Assembly (NCBI GenBank): GCA_038745855.1
Contig: JBCDLC010000006.1
Coordinates: forward strand, 1 to 64,000
Source of the DNA: UBA5336 sp038745855
GTDB taxonomy: Bacteria; Pseudomonadota; Alphaproteobacteria; Caulobacterales; Hyphomonadaceae
DNA: 64,000 nt
Direction: 5' to 3'
Every line of letters begins with the position of its first letter. Position 1 is the first letter of the stretch. The notes under the pieces were generated by a model. The model ran no database searches. It was not told the DNA's origin and saw only the letters and a list, made by a program, of their open reading frames with translations. Both the position numbers and the translations under genes were made by a program. Shown here piece by piece: positions 7,687-17,300 of this stretch.

Positions 7687-9312
7687 TCACGCCGTTGGCA
7701 GAGTGTAGTCCTTGAACTGCTCCCGCAGGGCGAGCTTATTGATCTTGCCCGTGGCGCCCAACGGGATTTCGTCGACGAAGGCGACATCGTCCGGGGTCCA
7801 CCATTTCGCGATCTTGCCATCGAGTTGGCCGAGCACCTCTTCCTTGGAGGGGCTTTCCCCGGGATTAGGCTGGATGATCAAAAGCGGCCGCTCATCCCAT
7901 TTCGGATGGTAGATCCCGATGGCAGCGGCGTTTGCCACCTTGGGATGGCCGACGGCAATATTCTCGATATCGATAGAGGAGATCCATTCGCCACCGGATT
8001 TGATCACATCCTTGGCCCTGTCGGTGATCTGCATGGTGCCGAACGCGTCCATGTTGGCGACATCGCCGGTGTCGAAGAACCCGTGCTCATCGAGAACGTT
8101 GCCGCCGTCACCCTTGAAGTATCCGCCAGCGATGGCAGCGCCCCGGACAAGCAGTTTTCCAGCGGCTTGGCCATCGCGCGGAAGCTCGGCACCGGCATCG
8201 TCGACGACCTTCAGTTCGACGCCGAAGGGCGGTCGCCCTTGTTTCAGTTTCTGGGCCATGCGCGTGTCCACATCGGCACTTTCCAGGTGCGGCGGCAGTG
8301 TGCCGAGCGTGCCGAGCGGGGATGTTTCGGTCATGCCCCAGGCGTGGATGACGTCGACTTCGTAGTCCTGCTCGAACGCCCGAAGAATGGCTTCCGGGAT
8401 GGCCGACCCACCGATGATCACCTTCCTGAGGTGGGGGAGTTTGAGATCATTTTCGCGCAGATAGGTCAAAAGCATCAGCCAAACGGTGGGAACGGCAGCT
8501 GTGATCGTGACCTTCTCTCCGTCCAATAGCTCGTAGATCGATGCGCCATCCATCTGGGCACCGGGCATGACCATGGAGGCCCCGGTACTTGGGCATGAGA
8601 AAGCGAGGCCCCAGGCATTGGCGTGGAACATGGGCACCACGGGCATCACGACGTCCGATGCGCCCATGCCCATCGCGTCCTTCGACATGGTGATCAGCGT
8701 GTGGAGCACGTTGGAGCGGTGCGAGTAGAGTACGCCCTTGGGATTACCCGTGGTCCCTGATGTGTAGCAAAGCCCGCAGGCCGTATCTTCCGGGAAGTCG
8801 CCCCAGGTACACTCGGTTGACCGCCCGTCGATCCAGAGATCGAAGGGGACTGCACCGAGGGTGTTTTCCGGCATTGTGTCCGGTCCGGCGAAGATCACGA
8901 AGGTCTTCACCGTTTCCAGTTTGTCCTTGATGGCCTCGACAATGGGCTGGAACGTCTTGTCGAAGATCAGGACCTTGTCTTCCGCATGGTTAAGGATCCA
9001 GGCGATCTGATCGGGATGCAGACGCGGGTTTACGGTGTGCAGGACGAGACCGATGCCCATGGTGCCGTACCAGGCCTCCATATGGCGCGCGGAGTTCCAG
9101 CCAAGGGTCGCCACCCGGTCGCCAAACGAAAGCCCCTCGTCCTTGAGCGCGTTCGAGACCTGTTTCGAACGTCCATAGATATCGCCGTAGGTGGTCCTCA
9201 CGATATTGCCCTCGACCCGGCGCGTTACCACTTCGCGCGTCGGATTGATCGCATTGGCGTGGGATAGAACCTTGTCGACCGTCAGCGGCCAGTCTTGCAT
9301 CATGCCTTTCAT
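7687..9312 (-). CDS. Fatty-acid/3-methylmercaptopropionate-type acyl-CoA ligase
   Basis: An ATP- and AMP-forming CoA ligase (541 aa) of the ANL superfamily. Motifs: YTSGTTGNPKGVLYSH (P-loop), WGMTETSPLG (adenylate site), the hinge region around DTGDVANMD and DRAKDVIKSGGEWIS, and the C-terminal lysine in GATGKINKLALRE. The start MKGMMQDWPLTVDKVL has GGAGGAGACG upstream. The overall sequence resembles AlkK-type medium-chain fatty acyl-CoA ligases and DmdB (methylmercaptopropionyl-CoA ligase in DMSP breakdown). The two groups cannot be separated by reading alone. The gene is alone on the minus strand, convergent with scpB. Confidence 0.88.
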   Translation of the reverse strand: MKGMMQDWPLTVDKVLSHANAINPTREVVTRRVEGNIVRTTYGDIYGRSKQVSNALKDEGLSFGDRVATLGWNSARHMEAWYGTMGIGLVLHTVNPRLHPDQIAWILNHAEDKVLIFDKTFQPIVEAIKDKLETVKTFVIFAGPDTMPENTLGAVPFDLWIDGRSTECTWGDFPEDTACGLCYTSGTTGNPKGVLYSHRSNVLHTLITMSKDAMGMGASDVVMPVVPMFHANAWGLAFSCPSTGASMVMPGAQMDGASIYELLDGEKVTITAAVPTVWLMLLTYLRENDLKLPHLRKVIIGGSAIPEAILRAFEQDYEVDVIHAWGMTETSPLGTLGTLPPHLESADVDTRMAQKLKQGRPPFGVELKVVDDAGAELPRDGQAAGKLLVRGAAIAGGYFKGDGGNVLDEHGFFDTGDVANMDAFGTMQITDRAKDVIKSGGEWISSIDIENIAVGHPKVANAAAIGIYHPKWDERPLLIIQPNPGESPSKEEVLGQLDGKIAKWWTPDDVAFVDEIPLGATGKINKLALREQFKDYTLPTA

Positions 9313-9426
9313 GGGCTCTCGTCTCCTCCAAACGGTTTCACTGCATCCGCAGTGGGATTTTCTGTCGTGCTCCCCCGTGTTTAATGTGCAGGATGCGCTT
9401 GGACAAGGAATGGGGAAGACCGGGGT

Positions 9427-10434
9427 ATGACAGAGATTTTATCGGACGCGCCACCGGGGGAGCGGCAGCGACGAGGGGGATGGATCCCTGCGTTGGCGGC
9501 AGCGTTCGTCCTTGCGGCGTGCGGAGAGGTCGAAGAGCCGTCATCGGCACCGACCCCCGCCGATAGCGCGGCAGCAGAAACGACAGGCAACGAACCCACC
9601 GGACCGGTTCTGGCGGCCTGGTTCGATTGTCTTCGGCAGAATGATGCGATCACGATTGCCGCCCACCGGGGCGGGCCCGCGCCGGGCTACCCGGAAAATG
9701 CCATCGAGACGATGCAGTTCAATTTCGACCAGGGCATAGACGTCTTCGAGGTGGACGTGGCCGAAAGCCAGGACGGGATCCTCTTCCTCCTGCACGACCG
9801 CAGTCTCGGCCGAACAACCACCGGGTCCGGACAACTCGTGGAGCGGGACTGGGACGAGATCCGCGGGCTCCGCCTCAAGGACAATGGGGGCGCTGTCACC
9901 GCCTTCTCGCCACCGAAGCTCACCGATGCGCTGCTCTGGGCCAAGACGGCCGGCGCTATCCTTGAACTTGACCGAAAGTCATCGACAAGTTTCCGGAACA
10001 TCATCGCAGCGGTCCGTGCAGCCGGGGCCGAAAACCATGTCGTCTTGATTTCGTATAACGACAACGAAGTTGCTGAAATCGCTCGGTTGGCGCCAGATCT
10101 TGTCCTGACCGCCAGCGCTAGGGGCCCGCGCGACCTCGATGCGCTCGAGGCGCTCGGTGTGAACCTCGATAACCTGGTTGCGTGGACGGGGACCCGCTCG
10201 CCGGACCTCGTAGCGTGGGACCGTCTCAACCGTGCAGGCATCGAGCCGGGCTTCGGCACGCTCGGACGGCCAGGCCAGCGGCTCGACGATACCTATGCCG
10301 CCGATGGCGATCTCGGCGAATTCGTTGAGTTGGCACAGAACGGCCTACGGCTCTTGTCCACCGATATTCCATTGGATGTTGCCGCAGTGCTCGAAGGGGA
10401 TGATCGGGGCAAGATCGCCTGCAAACGCCCCTGA
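9427..10434 (+). CDS. Lipoprotein glycerophosphodiester phosphodiesterase family protein
   Basis: A 335-aa protein with a lipoprotein signal: basic stretch RQRR, hydrophobic PALAAAFVLAAC, with LAAC as lipobox. A low-complexity Ala/Pro/Glu spacer leads into a GDPD barrel: AAHRGG, then PENAIETM, DVFEVDVAESQDG (metal-binding Glu/Asp) and LLHDRSLGRTT with the second His. These are the catalytic positions of GlpQ/UgpQ-type enzymes that release glycerol 3-phosphate from glycerophosphodiesters. A periplasmic location is expected. The C-terminal part has the barrel features GIEPGFGTLGR and LLSTDIP. No phosphate-regulated motif was seen upstream. Confidence 0.85.
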   Translation: MTEILSDAPPGERQRRGGWIPALAAAFVLAACGEVEEPSSAPTPADSAAAETTGNEPTGPVLAAWFDCLRQNDAITIAAHRGGPAPGYPENAIETMQFNFDQGIDVFEVDVAESQDGILFLLHDRSLGRTTTGSGQLVERDWDEIRGLRLKDNGGAVTAFSPPKLTDALLWAKTAGAILELDRKSSTSFRNIIAAVRAAGAENHVVLISYNDNEVAEIARLAPDLVLTASARGPRDLDALEALGVNLDNLVAWTGTRSPDLVAWDRLNRAGIEPGFGTLGRPGQRLDDTYAADGDLGEFVELAQNGLRLLSTDIPLDVAAVLEGDDRGKIACKRP

Positions 10435-10518
10435 AGCCCAAGTATTCCCGCTCGCATGGGTTGATCTCATGGGTAAAAGCGCCACTATGCGGCGCAAAGT
10501 ACGTGTGAGGGTGTTCCT

Positions 10519-11943
10519 ATGAAAACGGGGTATTTCGGGCGCTGGGCAGCTCTTATGGGCTGTGTGGCGACCTTGGCGGCGTGCGAGCCCATGGCGCCGA
10601 CAGGGGGCAGTGGCGCGGCATCGGTCTCCATCGACCGGGATCCCTTTCCCTCGACATACCAGGCCTATCCCTCTGCGCCTATCCTCATCCAGGGCGCCAC
10701 AATCCTCGACGGGCTTGGCAATCTCATGGAGACCGGGGACGTCCTCATGCGCGATGGCGAAATTGTCGCCGTCGGAGAGAGCGTGGACATGCCGGGCGAC
10801 GAAGATCTCGTGACGATCGATGGCGCCGGCAAGTGGGTCACACCAGGGATCATCGACAACCACTCCCATCTCGGGGTCTATCCAAGTCCCTCTGTCGACG
10901 CCCATGGCGACGGGAACGAGATTTCCGCGCCCGTGACCGCAGAAGTCTGGGCCGAACATGGCATCTGGCCCCAGGACCCTGGCTTCACCCGCGCCCTTGC
11001 TGGCGGGGTCACCTCCATGCAGATCCTGCCCGGCAGCGCCAATCTCTTCGGGGGCCGCGGTGTAACCCTGAAGAATGTGCCCGCGCGCACCGTCCAAGGC
11101 ATGAAGTTCCCCGGTGCGCCCTACACACTGAAGATGGCCTGTGGGGAGAACCCGAAGCGCGTCTACGGCTATGGCGGCGGCCGCTTTCCGGGCGGTGCAC
11201 CATACTCGCGCATGGGCAATGTCGCCGGCTATCGGACGGCTTGGGCCAAGGCCGCTGAATACAAGCGTAAATGGGAAAAGTATGAGCGCGAAGGAGGCGA
11301 ACCGCCGGCCCGTGACCTGGAACTCGACACCCTCTCCCAGGTCCTCGCCGGCGAAATCCTCGTCCATATGCACTGCTACCGCGCCGATGAGATGGTACAG
11401 ATCCTCGATATGGCGGAAGAGTTTGGCTACTCCGTCGCCGCCTTCCACCATGCCATCGAGAGCTACAAGATTGCTGATCTCCTGGCCGAGGCCGGGGCAT
11501 GTTCATCCATGTGGGCCGACTGGTGGGGCTTCAAGATGGAGGCTTATGACACCGTCCGCGAGAACATTCCCATGGTCCATGCGGCGGGCGCCTGTGCCAT
11601 CGTCCATTCCGACAGCGATGTCGGTATCCAGCGTTTGAACCAGGAAGCAGCCAAGGCGCTCGCCGACGGCAACAAGGCGGGCCTCGACATCGACAAGGCG
11701 ACGGCGTGGACATGGCTGTCGCTCAATCCGGCGAAGTCCCTGGGCGTTGATGGCGAGACCGGCACACTGGAAACTGGAAAGGACGCCGATGTCGTGATCT
11801 GGTCCGGTGATCCCTTCTCCACCTTCACCCTCGCTGAGCAGGTCTTTGTCGACGGCGCCAAGATGTACGACCGGAGCGATGGCGCGTTCCAGCCGGTCAT
11901 GGATTTCGAACTGGGCCAACCCGGTGAAGGAGACGCAAAATGA
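10519..11943 (+). CDS. Lipoprotein amidohydrolase (imidazolonepropionase-like), active-site-intact partner
   Basis: A metal-dependent hydrolase of 474 aa with a lipoprotein signal (VATLAACEP; Cys 22). The amidohydrolase layout is clear: a small beta sandwich (ILIQGATILDGLGNLMETGD), then WVTPGIIDNHSHLG with the metal-binding HxH, later HMHCY and AFHHAIESYK histidines, and a catalytic-region Asp in HSDSDVG. The C-terminal sandwich reads KDADVVIWSGDPFS. This is the imidazolonepropionase-like amidohydrolase group, including exported peptidase-like enzymes; the substrate is unknown. The stop overlaps the start of the next gene (ATGA), and that gene encodes a paralogue, so the two products are probably made together and may form a complex. 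Confidence 0.85.
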   Translation: MKTGYFGRWAALMGCVATLAACEPMAPTGGSGAASVSIDRDPFPSTYQAYPSAPILIQGATILDGLGNLMETGDVLMRDGEIVAVGESVDMPGDEDLVTIDGAGKWVTPGIIDNHSHLGVYPSPSVDAHGDGNEISAPVTAEVWAEHGIWPQDPGFTRALAGGVTSMQILPGSANLFGGRGVTLKNVPARTVQGMKFPGAPYTLKMACGENPKRVYGYGGGRFPGGAPYSRMGNVAGYRTAWAKAAEYKRKWEKYEREGGEPPARDLELDTLSQVLAGEILVHMHCYRADEMVQILDMAEEFGYSVAAFHHAIESYKIADLLAEAGACSSMWADWWGFKMEAYDTVRENIPMVHAAGACAIVHSDSDVGIQRLNQEAAKALADGNKAGLDIDKATAWTWLSLNPAKSLGVDGETGTLETGKDADVVIWSGDPFSTFTLAEQVFVDGAKMYDRSDGAFQPVMDFELGQPGEGDAK

Positions 11944-13265
11944 TCCGCTTCCGGTCCGCGCGTCAAACGCTCGCTTCCGCGACCTTCGCGATCGTCTTCA
12001 TCGGCACCATCACAGGCGCCGCATCTGCCCAGTCTATTGCGATTACAAACGCCAAGGCCTGGACCGGCACCGATGCCGGCACAATTGAGGGCGCAACGGT
12101 TCTCGTCACGGACGGGACGATCTCCGCCGTCGGCGCCGATGTTGCCATCCCGGAGGGCACCACCACGATCGACGCAGCCGGAAAATGGGTGACACCGGGC
12201 ATTGTCGCGCCCTTCTCCCAGATCGGCCTCGTCGAGGTCGGTGCAGAGGATTCGACCAACGACACGTCCGGTGCCCAGACGCCCTATTCCGTCGCGCTTC
12301 GGGCGGTAGACGGCTTCAACCCGTCGGCAACTCCCGTAGACGCATCGATGATAGAGGGGATCACGCGGATCGTTGTGGCCCCCTCTGCCGGAATGTCGAT
12401 CTTTGCAGGTCAGGGGTTCACGGCAGACACAAGCGGCCGTTTGGACAGTGTCATGGACGACCGGGCGTTCGTCCACGTCCGTCTGGGTGAGGGCGGTGCA
12501 GGTGTCGCCGGCGGCTCCCGCCCCGCGGCGTGGACGTACTTCCGGGCCGCCATTGCCGATGCCAGGACGTTTCCCGCCCGCTTCCTGGCCCATAACGAGG
12601 GTGACGCTCTGACCAGGGTGGACGCGCAGGCCCTTGGTGAGGCCTCTCGCGGCCAGCAACTGATTGTGTTTGAAGCGCACCGGGCAAGTGACCTCAAATT
12701 GATCATGGACTTTGCCGAAGCCAATGACGCGCTCGAGATCGCGATCGTTGGCGCAGCCGAGGGCTGGTTGGTCGCTGAAGACCTGGCGGCATCCGGCATT
12801 CCTATAATTGTGAACCCCTTCGACAACCTCCCCGTCAGCTTCCAGGCCCTCGCCGCCAGCCAGGAAAACACAGCGCGCTTGATTGACGCCGGCGTGACGG
12901 TCGCGATCGCCAATCTCGACAGTCTCGGCCACCAGGCGCGGCTCACGCTCCAGGTGGCAGGCGGTGCCGTCGCCCATGGGGTGTCCCATGACGACGCCCT
13001 GGCGGCGATTACCCATGTTCCAGCGGGCATCTTTGGCATGGAGGGTGTCGGGACCCTCGCCGTGGGTAGCGTTGGCGACGTGGTGGTCTGGGATGGAGAT
13101 CCGCTCGAGATCATGTCGAGCCCGGACGTCGTGATCATTGATGGCGAGATACAAGCCCTCGAAAGCCGGCAGACGCGGCTGCGGGACCGGTATCTCGGCC
13201 TTGATGCTGGCAGCCAGCCCTTTGCTTACAAACGCAGCGCCACGGGTGACGACAGCGGCAAATAG
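11940..13265 (+). CDS. Periplasmic amidohydrolase-fold protein lacking the HxH metal motif
   Basis: A 441-aa protein with a Sec signal (cleavage likely after ITGAASA) and the amidohydrolase layout: IAITNAKAWTGTDAG, IDAAGKWVTPGIV and a C-terminal VGDVVVWDGDPLEIM. Where the family has HxHLG after WVTPGI, this protein reads APFSQIGLVEV, so the first two metal ligands are absent. The usual HxH/HH positions in the middle are also not apparent (EAHRASDLK is the nearest). It is therefore probably a non-catalytic or differently acting paralogue of the preceding lipoprotein hydrolase, with which it overlaps by 4 bp. Such two-gene arrangements occur in other alphaproteobacteria. Confidence 0.8.
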   Translation: MIRFRSARQTLASATFAIVFIGTITGAASAQSIAITNAKAWTGTDAGTIEGATVLVTDGTISAVGADVAIPEGTTTIDAAGKWVTPGIVAPFSQIGLVEVGAEDSTNDTSGAQTPYSVALRAVDGFNPSATPVDASMIEGITRIVVAPSAGMSIFAGQGFTADTSGRLDSVMDDRAFVHVRLGEGGAGVAGGSRPAAWTYFRAAIADARTFPARFLAHNEGDALTRVDAQALGEASRGQQLIVFEAHRASDLKLIMDFAEANDALEIAIVGAAEGWLVAEDLAASGIPIIVNPFDNLPVSFQALAASQENTARLIDAGVTVAIANLDSLGHQARLTLQVAGGAVAHGVSHDDALAAITHVPAGIFGMEGVGTLAVGSVGDVVVWDGDPLEIMSSPDVVIIDGEIQALESRQTRLRDRYLGLDAGSQPFAYKRSATGDDSGK

Positions 13266-13334
13266 GCCTCAGAACCAATGCTTCCCGTGGGCTATGCCTT
13301 GTCGTAAAGGATCGGCGAGGCGGAGGTGTTGCGT

Positions 13335-14237
13335 ATGACAGATCAAGCGGGAATTGCGGAAGAGACCCCATCGGCAGGCTGGCGCGGCAAGTTTGCCGGG
13401 CTGGCGCTCGCGGTCGCAGTGTTTTCCGTGCTTTGGTTCATGGCGGGCGCGTTGGGCTCGAAATATGGGCTTTGGTCCTGGCAGTTCGGCTTGGGCGTCA
13501 TGTATCTCGGCTGGGGTATCATCGTTGCAGGCGGTGCCCTTGCCATGTCTATCCTGGCGCTGATCATCGGCCTGGCTGCCGCGCCCCGCAAACGCCCGGT
13601 CATGCTCTCGCTGGGGGCCTTGCTGATATCCGGACTGGTTGCAGGCCGGCTCGCGGGCATCGGCGCGGGCGCAGAGAGCTTGCCGCCACTGCACGATATC
13701 CAGACCGATTGGTCTGACCCCATTGTTTTCTCCGAGACACTCATGGCCATCCGGGAAGCCGACGGTGCCACCAATCCCGTCCTCGCCGCGCCGACCATTC
13801 CGGAAGCTGCCGAAGGCCGCTGGCCGGGCCTCGGCGGACGTCTGGTCTCCGAGGTTCAGGAGGAAGCCGAGTTCGATCCCGAAACCATGAAAGAGCCGGA
13901 AGACGCAGCGTACCCCTACAGTTTCGATACCGTGATCCTGGAAGGGGACCTCGCCGGTATCGCTGAAAGCGCCGAACAGGTTGCAACCGGCATGGGTTGG
14001 GAGATTGTCACCCCCGCATCAACCCAGTCAGCGGACCTTGAAACCCAGGTCGAGGCCATCGAAACGTCTGCCTGGTTCGGCTTCAAGGACGATATCGCGG
14101 TGCGGCTACGCGCCGTCGATGAGGGCGTTGCGGTTGACGTCCGTTCCACGAGCCGGGTCGGTCTGTCGGACCTCGGCGCGAATGCGAAGCGTGTGGATCT
14201 CTATCTCACGGAATTGAAGCGAGTAGCGGCGACCTAG
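13335..14237 (+). CDS. DUF1499 membrane protein
   Basis: A 300-aa protein: three or four transmembrane helices in the first 110 residues, then a soluble DUF1499 domain. The domain is recognised from LPPLHDIQTDWSDP near its start and the C-terminal run ETSAWFGFKDDIAVRLRAV, followed by VDVRSTSRVG and SDLGANAKR. GGAGG at 13322-13326 fits the ATG at 13335; the GTG at 13326 is within the ribosome-binding site. The molecular function of DUF1499 is unknown. Related proteins are widespread in photosynthetic and marine bacteria. Confidence 0.8.
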   Translation: MTDQAGIAEETPSAGWRGKFAGLALAVAVFSVLWFMAGALGSKYGLWSWQFGLGVMYLGWGIIVAGGALAMSILALIIGLAAAPRKRPVMLSLGALLISGLVAGRLAGIGAGAESLPPLHDIQTDWSDPIVFSETLMAIREADGATNPVLAAPTIPEAAEGRWPGLGGRLVSEVQEEAEFDPETMKEPEDAAYPYSFDTVILEGDLAGIAESAEQVATGMGWEIVTPASTQSADLETQVEAIETSAWFGFKDDIAVRLRAVDEGVAVDVRSTSRVGLSDLGANAKRVDLYLTELKRVAAT

Positions 14238-14281
14238 CGGGGCCGCGTCAAAAGCGCCAAAGCGCCGCTGTTGAGCGCACC

Positions 14282-14314
14282 AAAAAAAGCCTGCCACCCA
14301 GTAAGTGGCAGGCT
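14282..14314 (-). terminator. Rho-independent terminator of the RTX gene
   Basis: A perfect 10-bp stem (AGCCTGCCAC pairing with GTGGCAGGCT) with a 7-base loop. On the minus strand it is followed by seven T residues. It lies 24 bp past the stop of the large RTX gene, so it ends that transcript. It may also help stop the convergent DUF1499 transcript. Confidence 0.9.
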
Positions 14315-14337
14315 TCGTTGGAAATCGCTGCTGAGTC

Positions 14338-17300
14338 CTAGATGGCGGTGTCGTCGAAATCGTCCGGCAGGACGACCGCTGTCAGCTCCAGCGTATCGCC
14401 GAGTGGAGACGCCTGGGCACTCACAGGGTTCGTCAGTTGCGCAGAGACGATCAGCTCGCTCGCAAACGTGTCTTCGAACACAACTGAGACATTGCCGCGT
14501 TCGAAGACGGTATCGTCGCCCTGTTGCGTGAATGCGCTCTGCAGATCCGCTGAATCGGAGAAATCAAACCGGTCCAGCACCAGACTGTCGCCGGTACTGA
14601 AATCAGTGATCGTGTGATCGCCCGTAACCGTTCCGGTGATCGTGAACGTGTCGTCTCCTGCACCGCCCGTGACCGTGTGAGCGCCCTCAAGGATGCTCAA
14701 GTCGTCGTCGCCAGCCCCGCCATTCAAGGTATCGGACCCGAACTGGGCGACCAGGTTGTCATCGCCGCCGCCGCCGAAGCCAACATCGCTCCCTTGGCCG
14801 CCTGCGATGAAGTCATCACCACTTTGGCCGCGCAGGGTATCGTTGCCATTACCGCCGAGAAGCGTGTCATTGCCAGCGCCGCCGAACAGACTGTCATTCC
14901 CGTCATTGCCGCTGAGAATGTCATTTCCGCGGGCACCGAAGATCTGATCGTTCCCGTCACCGCCGATGGCGATGTCGTCGCCGCCCTGGCCGAACAGGTT
15001 GTCATTGCCGTCCCCACCGTCGAGGACATCCTGACCGGCCCCGCCGAACAATGAGTCACGGCCATCGCCACCGCTCAGTGTATCGTCGCCGGTGGCCCCG
15101 AAGAGGGAGTCCCGGCCGGCCCCGCCGCTGAGGTCGTCATCACCGTCCTGGCCGAAGAGGCTGTCATCCTGGGCGCCGCCATCCATGGTGTCGTCACCGC
15201 TACCGCCGAACAGATTGTCGTCCCCGGTATCGCCCTGGAGATCGTCGTCCCCAGCACCGCCGAAGACATCATCATCGCCGACCCCGCCAGAGACGGTATC
15301 ATCTCCCGAGCCAGCCGCGATGCGGTCGTCGCCGCCGCCGCCGCCCAGGGTGTCATCATCAGCGCCGCCAGAGATGGTGTCGTTTCCGCCGCCGCCGAAG
15401 ATGGTGTCCTCGCCGCCGCCGCCATTGGCCGTGTCATCGCCAGCGCCCGTGTCGATCGTGTCATCGCCGCTACCGCCGCGCACGCTGTCGTCACCGCCGC
15501 CGGTGTCGATATCATCATCTTCGCGAGAGCCGCTGATGTCGTCCGATACCGCTGAGCCGGTGATGGTGTTCAACCCATCGTCGTCGTCATCATCGTCATC
15601 GTCCTCGACATCGCCGACAATTTCCTCTTCGTCGCCGTCATCGGTCTCGTCGCCGGTGTCATCGGTTGTGTCGTCTACGACGTCGTCGACAATGTCATCA
15701 CCACTGTCGTCGCCATCATCGCCGCCGACGATTTCCTCCTTGAGGCCGCCTTCGGCCTCATCATCATCAGCGCCGCCTTCGGTTTCCTCGTCCACGCCGC
15801 CTTCGGTCTCTTCCTCTTCCGAGTCGCCGCCGGTTCCGTCCGGATCGTCGCCGCCAGATTCCTCGTCATCTTCTTCTTCGTCGCCCCCGCCAGACTCCTC
15901 TTCGCCTTCTTCACCCCCGTCTCCGCCGGTTCCCTCTTCGGCCTCGTTCTCTTCCTCACCGGACTCCTCTTCTTCGCCGGACTCCTCTTCGTCGTCTTCC
16001 ACCTGGATTTCGAAGGCACCCGCATCGACCGCTTCGCCAGATACCCTATCATTCCCGGCCGCGTCGCTGACAATCGGATCCTCGCTGACCTCGCCGTCGC
16101 CATCCACGTCTATGCCGATGAAATCCTCGGAGGCGAGGTTCTCTGCGAGCCCCGCATCCTCTGCCAGCCCGCCCGATTTGATGGCGATCGTCTCTACCGA
16201 GCCGCCATTATCGGCCAACTGGGCCGCGCCATCGACCACCGTCTCGAAGATATCGTCGAGGTCGCCTTCGAACACGTTCCCGCCGAGATTGATGAAAGCA
16301 GGTCCATCATCCTCGACCTCGTCGCCGCCTTCGAAGTCCCCATCCGGACCCTCGTCCCCATCGTCGATGACGAGCGTCCTCAGGCCGAAGAAAAACTCAT
16401 CGGTCACGGCCACAGGGGCCTCTTCGACCAGCTCCTGCTCCAGGTACACGAGGGAATTGCCCGTGATGATCGAGTTCCCGATTTCAGTGAATTGGAGGGA
16501 GAACCCTGGCCCCTCGCCGGGATACTCCTCTTCGAACTCAAGGTCGAAATCCAGCGACCCCATGTCATCGGTGTTTTCGCCCTCATCGATCGCGACTTCT
16601 GACGCGAGAACGAACGCTTCTTCGTCGTCAAAGCCCGGCAGGGCCGTCCTTACAACCGCCCCGTCCCCTTGGAAGGACAGGATCTCGTTGCCGGTAATCG
16701 TGCTGTTCAGAAGGGTGAATATACCGCGGTTCTCGATGATCTCGTCATTGCTCATGAGGCCCGTGATCGTCGTGTTCACAAGCAGTGCGGCCGCCCCCTC
16801 ATTGTTCGAAAGCGCCGACGTGGGGAAGCCCTCTTCGCTGCCCGTAATGGTGACGTTGGCGCCAATGAGCAGGCCATTGTTCGTGATGTTGCCGCTGGTG
16901 TTGAACGACAACGATGAGAAATCGATATTGTCAGAGAACGTCACATCGGAAAGCAGGGCGACCGCACCTTCCTGGATAAGCAACGCGCCCCCGTCAAAGC
17001 TCTCATTGCCAGTGATGACCGAATTCGAGAGGTCGAGGACTGGGCCGAAGAAGGGCAGCTCGTCATCAATGATGACGTCGCCCTCGTCCATGAATTCATC
17101 GCCGATGGGGAACTCGGTCTCCTCCAGTAAGACGGGCATGCCGCCCTCAAGGAAACCGATGTCTCCGTACGCGTCGTCGATCAGATAGCGATCGCCCACC
17201 GTGATGACGCCGCCATCAAACGCTTCGCCACCGGTGAACACAAGGCCGGAAATCTCTGCGACCGTGAAGCTGCCGCCAACCGTGAGGATTTGCCCCCCTT

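Noticed and set aside
11544..13154. A 536-codon minus-strand frame
   Set aside because: It lies antisense to the two amidohydrolase genes, which have signals, motifs and translational coupling; this frame has no recognisable motif.
14690..15515. CRISPR-like regular repeats
   Set aside because: The roughly 27-bp periodicity is in frame and encodes GGxGxD nonapeptides; repeats are imperfect and there are no unique spacers.
15092..17188. A 698-codon plus-strand open frame, Ser/Pro-rich, opposite the RTX gene
   Set aside because: It is the complement of acidic/Gly codons (Asp, Glu, Gly read as Ser, Pro, Val). The minus-strand frame has clear RTX and beta-helix motifs, a ribosome-binding site and a terminator.
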